DNA of 44,738 bases. It comes from JACTUA01 sp964551875. GTDB taxonomy: Archaea; Halobacteriota; Methanomicrobia; Methanomicrobiales; JACTUA01. The notes under the pieces are model-generated. The model was not told the origin of the DNA and did no database searches. It worked only from the letters and a program-made list of their open reading frames with translations. Position 1 is the stretch's first letter; every line of letters begins with the position of its first letter. This document shows positions 39,591-44,738 of this stretch, piece after piece. The stretch lies in contig CAZKEV010000013.1 of the NCBI GenBank assembly GCA_964551875.1, positions 1-44,738 on the forward strand. Reading direction: 5' to 3'. The translations under genes and the position numbers were made by a program.

Positions 39591-40866
39591 CCCGGCGGGT
39601 CCCCCTGCGGGCGGTCAGGTAGTAAACGGCACCACCCCCGCCTGCCGCGAGGATGAGGACGATAAGGGCCAGAAGAACGATGGCGTCGGAGCCCCCGACC
39701 CGGAGCCTGACCGGCTCCTCCAGGAACCGGGTTCCGAAGTCATCCCGGTACGTGACGTTCAGGATGGCCTGGACCTCCCCGGACCGGTCTGCTTCAAGGG
39801 TGAAGACCGCCGGCGCGTCGTTCCCGGGCTTGATGGTGCCGATGAAGACCCTGGTGGTGCCGGGGAGGGGGATCTCCAGGGAAGCAGCCGTGGATTTGGC
39901 AGAGCCGGTCCCGGAGTTCTCCACCCTCACCACGAGCTCCACCCGGTCACCTTTCCGGATGGTTGCCGGCGTGGTCTTCAGGGAGGAGATGGCAAGGTCG
40001 GCCTTGCCCCGCACGTCCGCGGTCACCATCGCCTGCTCGGTCCTCCGGGACCCGTCGATCATCGTGTACCCGATGGCCACCGTAACGTCATGGATGCCGG
40101 GGTCTGCCTGCGTCCCGGCCAGGAGAAGCAGCGGGAAGGTGACGCTCTCGCCGATCCCCAGCCGCTCGAAGTGGAAGGCCCCGCCACCCGTGGGGGCGAT
40201 ACCTCCCCCGTCCCGCTCCACCCTGAGGGTGATGTCCGAGGCTGCGCTGTCCCCTTTGTTGGAGAGGGTGAGGGTCGTCTCGCCGATCTCCCCGGGAGGG
40301 AGGTACCCCGGCCGTTCCTGGGAGAGCACGAGGGCCGGCCGTTTCTGGGTTCCCACGTCCAGGTTCACCACCACCGGGATAGGGTAGAAGAGGGGATCCG
40401 CGTTCTCCACGGAGACATGGAGCACCGGGAAGAACACCCCGCTCTTCGACGGTGCCTGGATCAGGAAGGTCAGGTTCACCGACTGCCCCGGCCCCAGGGG
40501 CCCGGTGAACTGGGCGTTCCCGGCGATCACCTGGATGTCATTCCTGCCATCCAGGTACACGTTCTCCACCATGGCACTGACGTCGGTGACAGACGAGATG
40601 GTGGTTCCCAGGGATGCATACGTGGAGGTTTCGGTGCGGGTTGCGCCGGTGGCGACGTTGGCGAGGGTAACGGTGACGAGGCCGCGGTCCCCGGGCATCA
40701 GCACCGCGGGATTCACGCGGCTGGACGAGACGCTTACCATGGTGGCTGCCGCGTGGACCGGGGTGATCCATACAAGTGCCAGGAGAAGCAGGATCGCGGC
40801 ACCGGAGTGCCACATTCCCCGTCGTGCACGGGGGCTTCGGGAAGCGGTAGGGGCCATGATATCCAC
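39583..40866 (-). CDS. Secreted CARDB-like protein with C-terminal anchor, second cassette
   Basis: The 427-residue protein has a signal peptide (hydrophobic AAILLLLALVWITPVHA at about 23-39). Four beta-sandwich modules of CARDB type follow: MPGDRGLVTVTLANVATGATRT, GQSVNLTFLIQAPSKSGVFFPVLHVSVENADP, GEIGETTLTLSNKGDSAASDITLRVE and KGDRVELVVRVENSGTGSAKSTAASLEIPL. A C-terminal membrane helix (IVLLALIVLILAAGGGGAVYYL) and RRGTRRDA end follow. The start is GTG 40866 or ATG 40857; a TATAAATAG box lies about 25 bases upstream. It faces outside and probably works with the permease. Confidence 0.87.
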   Translation of the reverse strand: MDIMAPTASRSPRARRGMWHSGAAILLLLALVWITPVHAAATMVSVSSSRVNPAVLMPGDRGLVTVTLANVATGATRTETSTYASLGTTISSVTDVSAMVENVYLDGRNDIQVIAGNAQFTGPLGPGQSVNLTFLIQAPSKSGVFFPVLHVSVENADPLFYPIPVVVNLDVGTQKRPALVLSQERPGYLPPGEIGETTLTLSNKGDSAASDITLRVERDGGGIAPTGGGAFHFERLGIGESVTFPLLLLAGTQADPGIHDVTVAIGYTMIDGSRRTEQAMVTADVRGKADLAISSLKTTPATIRKGDRVELVVRVENSGTGSAKSTAASLEIPLPGTTRVFIGTIKPGNDAPAVFTLEADRSGEVQAILNVTYRDDFGTRFLEEPVRLRVGGSDAIVLLALIVLILAAGGGGAVYYLTARRGTRRDA

Positions 40867-40889
40867 TCTTGTAACTGTGCGGTCTCTAT

Positions 40890-41060
40890 TTATACTGATG
40901 CGGGATTTGAACCGGGCCGGAAGAGATGGGTGCCCGGGAGGCCGATGGAGAACCGGGGGCTCTGGGGAGCCCCGCGGTTCTCATAGACGACCCTGACGAG
41001 GCCGAAGTTGAACTTCGGATAATCCTGGTAGCGGCGGATGAGGGCGACGCTCTCTCTCAT
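40890..41060 (-). CDS. Possible small protein of 56 residues
   Basis: The frame from ATG 41060 to TAA at 40890-40892 reads MRESVALIRRYQDYPKFNFG and ends FRPGSNPASV. Codon use is strongly GC-ending like real genes here, and no other good gene covers this stretch. I recognise no family. The last codons overlap the promoter of the CARDB-like gene and there is no clear ribosome-binding site, so it could be chance. Confidence 0.35.
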   Translation of the reverse strand: MRESVALIRRYQDYPKFNFGLVRVVYENRGAPQSPRFSIGLPGTHLFRPGSNPASV

Positions 41061-41081
41061 GATGCACTATGGCAGGGGAAG

Positions 41082-41255
41082 TTATCCCCTCACATTCTTC
41101 AGGCTGGCGATCCTTCTTTCTATCAGTTCCACCTGCAGCAGCAGGTGCTGGCGGTGGATCTCGAGTGCCTTCGTCTCTTCCTCGAGTGTCATCATACCGT
41201 GACACCCGCCATGGCACGTGCATTCTGCGGCGATACCATGAACCGGAGCACACAT
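41082..41255 (-). CDS. Small Cys/His-rich protein with coiled coil
   Basis: This 57-residue protein begins MCAPVHGIAAECTCHGGCHG, with four Cys and three His in 20 residues, suited to metal binding. A helical stretch EEETKALEIHRQHLLLQVELIERRIASLKN follows and could pair as a coiled coil. GGAGGTG precedes ATG 41255, which is chosen over a GTG four codons earlier that overlaps that site. It diverges from an HxlR regulator across a palindromic region and is probably its target. No named family is recognised. Confidence 0.75.
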   Translation of the reverse strand: MCAPVHGIAAECTCHGGCHGMMTLEEETKALEIHRQHLLLQVELIERRIASLKNVRG

Positions 41256-41283
41256 TTCCGTTTTCACCTCCTTTCCCCTTTTT

Positions 41284-41330
41284 CCATAAATACAATATTT
41301 TGGAAAGTATTAATACTACAAAGTTTATAG
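41284..41330. promoter_or_regulatory. Divergent promoter with perfect 12-bp palindrome
   Basis: AGTATTAATACT (41306-41317) is an exact palindrome. To its right a TATA-like AGTTTATAG (41322-41330) serves the HxlR gene at 41344. To its left ATAAATAC/AATATT (41286-41299) can serve the Cys-rich gene on the minus strand. HxlR-type regulators bind such dyads, so autoregulation plus control of the small protein is the natural reading. Confidence 0.6.
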
Positions 41331-41343
41331 CAATAGAGTAACT

Positions 41344-41736
41344 ATGGCAGGAGATAGTATTCAGCTCTGCGTATGCCCCCTCGAGGGAGTCATTGATACC
41401 ATCTCCAAGAAGTGGGCGCTGCTCATCATCCACGTGCTCGGGAACCGCCAGCGTCTCAGGTTCAACGGTCTGATGAGGGAACTCAACGGTATCAGCCCCA
41501 AGACACTCACCGACACCCTGGCAGTCCTCCAGAGAGAGGGGTTTGTCGGGAGGGAGGCATTTGCCGAGATCCCACCCAGGGTGGAGTATTTCCTCACCGG
41601 CGACGGCGGCGAGCTGTGGGAGGCGATCCTTCCCCTCCTCGAATGGACGATGAAAAGGGAGAATTTCTCCCCGCACGGCTGTGTCCCCGGCTGCAGGAAA
41701 AAGCCGGGGCATCACAGCCGGAGAGACCGTCCCTGA
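41344..41736 (+). CDS. HxlR-family transcriptional regulator
   Basis: The 130-residue winged-helix regulator has CVCPLEGVIDTISKKWALLIIHVLGNRQRLRFNGLMRELNGISPKTLTDTLAVLQREGFVGREAFAEIPPRVEYFLTGDGGELWEAI, a full HxlR domain. Two Cys near the start (CVC, residues 9 and 11) and two near the end (GCVPGC) could sense oxidants, thiols or metals, as in redox-active HxlR proteins. The palindrome just upstream is its likely operator. The last 30 residues are basic and His-rich. Confidence 0.93.
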   Translation: MAGDSIQLCVCPLEGVIDTISKKWALLIIHVLGNRQRLRFNGLMRELNGISPKTLTDTLAVLQREGFVGREAFAEIPPRVEYFLTGDGGELWEAILPLLEWTMKRENFSPHGCVPGCRKKPGHHSRRDRP

Positions 41737-41840
41737 TCCCCTGCGGCCGGAAGGAGACATTCCCCGCATCGGGTTATCTCCTGCCTGAACATCAGGGCTC
41801 GGGCTTCGATAGAGAATTCTCGAACGTATAAAAGACGATA

Positions 41841-43127
41841 CTATTTCTTCTTGCTGTTCTCAGCGAGCAGTTCCTGTACCATCTTCACGGCGCACAGGTC
41901 CCCGCACATGGAACAGGTCTCCATGTCCCCGTCCCTCCTGTGGATCCGCCTCGCAACGTCCCCATAGAGGGCTGTCCCGAACTGCCGTTCCCAGTCGAGA
42001 TCCTTCCGGGCCATTGCCATCGCGAGCTCCCGTTCCGCCCAGTCCTTCCCGGTCCTCCTGACGGTATCGCCGACGTGGGCAACGATCCGGCATACACGCG
42101 TCCCCTCCACGATCTCCTCAACACTGGGGAGGGCCAGGTGCTCGCTCGGGGAGACCATGCAGAGGAAGTCCGCGCCGTCCATACAGGCCACCGCCCCTCC
42201 GATGGCAGCGGCCACGTGGTCGTAGCCGGAGGCGATATCCGTCACCAGGGGACCGAGGAGGTAGAGGGGGGCGTTCCCGGTGAGCTCCTTGATCATCCGG
42301 ATGTTGTGGCTCACCTGCCCGAGGGGGATATGTCCCGGCCCCTCGATCATCCGCTGGACCCCGAGGTCAAGGGCCCTTTTTGCCTGCCACCCCAGGGTAA
42401 GATACTCCGTCGTCTTTGCGAGCCGCCCTGCATCATGGTGGCAGCCGGGCCGCATCCCGTCCCCCAGGCTCGCCACCACCCCCTCCTCGAGGAGGATCTC
42501 CATCAGGTAGTCGAACTCGGCGAAGAGGGGGTTCTCCTCGCCCGTGTGGACCATCCTCGCGATGTGGAAGACCCCTCCCCGGGAGACGACCCCCATGATC
42601 CGCGGATCCTTTCGCAGGGCATCGAGAGCCGCGAGGTTCACCCCCGTGTGGAGGGTGAGGAAGTCCACTCCCTGCCGGCAGTGCTCCCTGATGACGGAGA
42701 AGAGGAGGTCCGCATCCAGGTCCACGGCGCTCCCCGCCCTTCTCACCGCCTCGTAGACGGGTACCGTCCCGACGGGGGTGTCCAGGGAGAGGATCTTCTC
42801 CCGGATACCCTTCAGGTCCCCACCAGTCGAGAGGTCCATGAGGGTGTCAGCCCCGTTTGCAAGGGCTGCCCGTGCCTTTTCCAGCTCCAGTTCACTGTCG
42901 CACCGGACCCCCGAAGTGCCGATGTTCACGTTCACCTTCACCCGGCATCCTGCCCCGATAGCCGAGATCCGGTGCTCTCTCCGGGGGTTGGCAGGGATGA
43001 TCGCCCATCCCCTCGCGATATCCCGGGCAAGGTGCTCGGCCGGGATCCCCTCCTCCACGGCAGCCAAGACCACCAGGTCCGGTGCCCCGTTCCGGCATGC
43101 CACAGGGAGGGAATGCATAACACACAT
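41841..43127 (-). CDS. thiC: Phosphomethylpyrimidine synthase
   Basis: The 428-residue radical-SAM enzyme makes the pyrimidine part of thiamine from aminoimidazole ribotide. The cluster motif CSMCGDLCAVKM near the C-terminus binds 4Fe-4S. Other signatures are VNVNIGTSGVRCDSELELEKARAALANGADTLMDLSTGGDL, GVDFLTLHTGV, GDGMRPGC and RMIEGPGHIPLGQV. Start ATG 43127 or 43118 (MHSLPVA) is not settled; a box near 43142-43149 makes either nearly leaderless. No TPP riboswitch-like structure is apparent upstream, as only 26 bases separate it from the divergent gene. Confidence 0.96.
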   Translation of the reverse strand: MCVMHSLPVACRNGAPDLVVLAAVEEGIPAEHLARDIARGWAIIPANPRREHRISAIGAGCRVKVNVNIGTSGVRCDSELELEKARAALANGADTLMDLSTGGDLKGIREKILSLDTPVGTVPVYEAVRRAGSAVDLDADLLFSVIREHCRQGVDFLTLHTGVNLAALDALRKDPRIMGVVSRGGVFHIARMVHTGEENPLFAEFDYLMEILLEEGVVASLGDGMRPGCHHDAGRLAKTTEYLTLGWQAKRALDLGVQRMIEGPGHIPLGQVSHNIRMIKELTGNAPLYLLGPLVTDIASGYDHVAAAIGGAVACMDGADFLCMVSPSEHLALPSVEEIVEGTRVCRIVAHVGDTVRRTGKDWAERELAMAMARKDLDWERQFGTALYGDVARRIHRRDGDMETCSMCGDLCAVKMVQELLAENSKKK

Positions 43128-43153
43128 GTAGTGCCGCGAACTTATTACTTTAC

Positions 43154-43756
43154 ATGCCTGTCACGTGGATCCCGGGCAGCGGATTCTGGGCTAACTCGTA
43201 CCTCGTGGGCAGCGTTCTCGTGGACTGCGGCGTCCTCCCCATGCAGGTTGCCCCCTACCGTGACAGGATCGAAGAGATCGTCCTCACCCACTGCCACTAT
43301 GATCACACCGCCCACATCGCCGAGATCCGGGCCATGACGGGTTGCAAGGTCTCCATCCACCGGCTGGACGGGCCGAACCTGGGGAACGATCTCCTCTCCT
43401 CCGCCATGCTCTTCGGCGAGAAGGCGGCCCCCGTCTCCGTCGACCGGCTTCTTGATGACGGGGAACGGGTGGGGGATCTCACCGTCATCCACACCCCCGG
43501 CCACACCCCCGGGTCCATCTGCCTCTATCATGAAGCAGAGGAGGTTCTCATCTCGGGGGATACCGTCTTCACTCACGGGTCCTTCGGGAGGTATGACCTT
43601 CCGGGAGGCAGCCTTACGGCCCTCAAGGTTTCCCTCCAGAAGCTCTCGGGCTACGCCGTCCGCGGGGTCTATGCGGGCCACGGGGATCCGGTCCGGGAGG
43701 GGGGGAGCCGGCACATCGCCGCCGCGCTGAAGGTAATCGGGGAGATCCATGGATAG
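43154..43756 (+). CDS. Metallo-beta-lactamase-fold hydrolase
   Basis: The 200-residue protein has the metal motif THCHYDHTAHI (HXHXDH), then IHTPGHTPGSICLY, ISGDTVFTHGSFGRYDLPGG and a later VYAGHGDP. All five to six zinc/iron ligands are present. The small size and lack of extra domain fit glyoxalase II-like or MBL hydrolases of general type. It diverges from thiC, and its end overlaps the DUF123 gene by 8 bases. The substrate is unknown. Confidence 0.93.
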   Translation: MPVTWIPGSGFWANSYLVGSVLVDCGVLPMQVAPYRDRIEEIVLTHCHYDHTAHIAEIRAMTGCKVSIHRLDGPNLGNDLLSSAMLFGEKAAPVSVDRLLDDGERVGDLTVIHTPGHTPGSICLYHEAEEVLISGDTVFTHGSFGRYDLPGGSLTALKVSLQKLSGYAVRGVYAGHGDPVREGGSRHIAAALKVIGEIHG

Positions 43757-44186
43757 GGGCGTCTACGCCCTCGTCTTCAGGAACTCCGCCTGCTCCCTTC
43801 CTATCGGAAGCCTCGGGGAGATCCGCTTCAGGAGAGGCTGGCACATCTATATCGGGTCTGCGAGAGGCCCGGGCGGGTTTGCCCGGGTGAGCCGGCACCG
43901 GCGCCTTGCCATCTCCATGGACCGGGCGCCCCGGTGGCACGTGGATCGCCTCCTCCTCTCACCCTCCTTCATCCTCAGACACGTGGTATGCGGGTCCACG
44001 GGAGAGGACCTGGAATGCGCCCTGGCCCGGGCCCTGGAAAGCAGCGCTATCCCCTCCTTCGGAGCGGGCGACTGCTCCTGCGGGAGCCACCTCTTTTACC
44101 GGCTGGCAGATCCCCTTGGAGAGGTGATTGTGGCCATGGCCTCCCTTGGTCTCACCCCCATGAGCACAACCATCAAGAAGGAGTAA
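43749..44186 (+). CDS. DUF123 (GIY-YIG-like) protein
   Basis: The 145-residue protein has the DUF123 pattern: GVYALVFRNSACSLPIGSLGEIRFRRGWHIYIGSARGPGGFARVSRHRRL with GIY-YIG-like tyrosines, WHVDRLLLSPSF, DLECALARALESS and GAGDCSCGSHLFYR. In other archaea this domain is fused to endonuclease III, so DNA processing is possible; here it stands alone, coupled to the MBL-fold protein. Its start at 43749 lies inside the upstream gene's end. Confidence 0.9.
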   Translation: MDRGVYALVFRNSACSLPIGSLGEIRFRRGWHIYIGSARGPGGFARVSRHRRLAISMDRAPRWHVDRLLLSPSFILRHVVCGSTGEDLECALARALESSAIPSFGAGDCSCGSHLFYRLADPLGEVIVAMASLGLTPMSTTIKKE

Positions 44187-44200
44187 GGCGAGGAAGGGAT

Positions 44201-44738
44201 ATGCAAGTGGTAGGAATCTCCGGGTCAATGCGCAAGGACGGGAACACGGCCCGGCTTGTTCGGCTTATCCTTGACCAGGTGAAGGCGGCCGGTATCAAAA
44301 CGGAATATATCACCCTGGCCGACAAGGTGATCAAACCATGTCTCGGGTGCGAGAACTGCAAGGAGGAACAGTCCTGCATTATCGAGAACGATGACTGGTA
44401 CGGGATCATCAAGAAGGTCCTTGCCTGCGAGGTCCTGATCCTGGGGTCGCCCACCTATTACTACGATGTCAACGGGCAGACAAAGAACTTCATCGACCGG
44501 ACCTACTCCCTGTACCACGACAGGCGGCTCGCGGGAAGGAGGGCGGTGGGAGTGGCTGTCTGCGCCGATAAAGGGGGAAAGAGGGCTCTCCAGACCATTG
44601 AGGGGTTCTTCAGCTCGCATGAGTTCTCGTTCCTCGGCAATGTCCTCGGGAAGGGCTATCTTGCAGGCGAAGTTCTCGAGGACAAGGCCGCGGTCCAGGC
44701 CACCGAGCGGATCGGGCAGAAGATCGTGCGGCTCATGC
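44201..44738 (+). CDS. Iron-sulfur flavoprotein, runs off the window end
   Basis: The visible 179 residues have the FMN loop VVGISGSMRKDGNTARLVRLIL, the cluster motif CLGCENCKEEQSC (CX2CX2CX5C) and ILGSPTYYYDVNGQTKNFIDRTYSL. This is the fourth flavodoxin-fold redox protein in the window and the third with the full cluster motif. GAGGAAGG precedes ATG 44201, 14 bases after the DUF123 stop. The stop codon lies past position 44738, so the C-terminus is not seen, though most of a normal-length protein is present. Confidence 0.9.
   Translation, partial: MQVVGISGSMRKDGNTARLVRLILDQVKAAGIKTEYITLADKVIKPCLGCENCKEEQSCIIENDDWYGIIKKVLACEVLILGSPTYYYDVNGQTKNFIDRTYSLYHDRRLAGRRAVGVAVCADKGGKRALQTIEGFFSSHEFSFLGNVLGKGYLAGEVLEDKAAVQATERIGQKIVRLM

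Noticed and set aside
40905..40925. tRNA-like T-loop (GGTTCAAATCC on the minus strand)
   Set aside because: The flanking bases cannot form a T stem or acceptor stem, and no anticodon arm is near.
39433..40986. A plus-strand frame of over 500 codons
   Set aside because: It is antisense to the CARDB-like gene and part of the FtsX permease. GC-rich genes leave long shadow frames, and its protein is proline/glycine/arginine-rich with no domain.
43095..43160. TPP riboswitch before thiC
   Set aside because: Only 26 bases separate thiC from the divergent gene, too little for the aptamer, and no conserved TPP core is visible.
41940..43337. A plus-strand frame of 465 codons across thiC
   Set aside because: It is antisense to thiC, which has a complete cluster motif and signatures.

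Overview
The window is GC-rich archaeal chromosome. The promoters are TATA-type, sitting about 25 bases upstream of frequently leaderless starts. Many adjacent genes overlap by ATGA, GTGA or TTGA. The gene set includes an archaeal-type riboflavin synthase, TrpB2, ArgJ, a TrmB regulator, DUF2207/LemA, several archaeal iron-sulfur flavoproteins, rubrerythrin and desulforedoxin proteins, and a small siroheme sulfite reductase. Together these suggest a strictly anaerobic methanogen, most likely of the Methanomicrobiales. That placement is inference, because no methanogenesis gene lies in the window. A run of 100 N at 3869-3968 shows this is a scaffolded draft assembly.

Layout. 1-3.8 kb: a 3' tRNA-Ser fragment, a CPBP-family membrane protein lacking its usual catalytic residues, an ABC-2 exporter, and a DNA methyltransferase overlapping the exporter permease. 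3.8-9.6 kb: a redox/oxidative-stress region with a gap bordered by rubrerythrin 3' ends, rubrerythrin, a zinc ribbon protein, two tandem mini-desulforedoxins, a Cys-less AhpD-like protein, a 1-Cys type peroxiredoxin and three flavodoxin-fold proteins. 9.6-14.8 kb: an M50 protease, chorismate mutase, a CcdA/DsbD-like membrane protein, a MobB protein with a degenerate MoaE-like tail, and LemA plus DUF2207. 14.9-20.8 kb: the arginine operon argC-CBS-argJ-argB, an ADP-ribosylglycohydrolase and trpB2. 20.9-26.8 kb: envelope functions, comprising a Yip1-CARDB-like-MacB-type ABC operon, an arsenate-reductase-like phosphatase, a PEGA lipoprotein and a DUF4349 lipoprotein. 26.9-30.5 kb: a frameshifted SnoaL-like gene divergent from a TrmB regulator, followed by sulfite reductase, cupin and DUF169 genes.

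30.5-33.87 kb is the clearest foreign segment. It is a strongly AT-rich island carrying a DUF1156-type DNA methyltransferase with two internal zinc-ribbon-like Cys clusters and a PD-(D/E)XK nuclease, probably a compact restriction-modification or phage-defence module. It is the best candidate here for an under-described system.

33.9-37.5 kb: a tightly coupled operon of class V aminotransferase, riboflavin synthase, lumazine synthase and class I aminotransferase, sharing a nearly symmetric TATA region with divergent purE. 37.7-40.9 kb: a second CARDB-like/MacB-type ABC cassette with the opposite order of permease and ATPase. 40.9-44.7 kb: a small Cys/His-rich protein divergent from an HxlR regulator across a perfect palindrome, then thiC, an MBL-fold hydrolase coupled to a DUF123 protein, and a fourth iron-sulfur flavoprotein running off the end.
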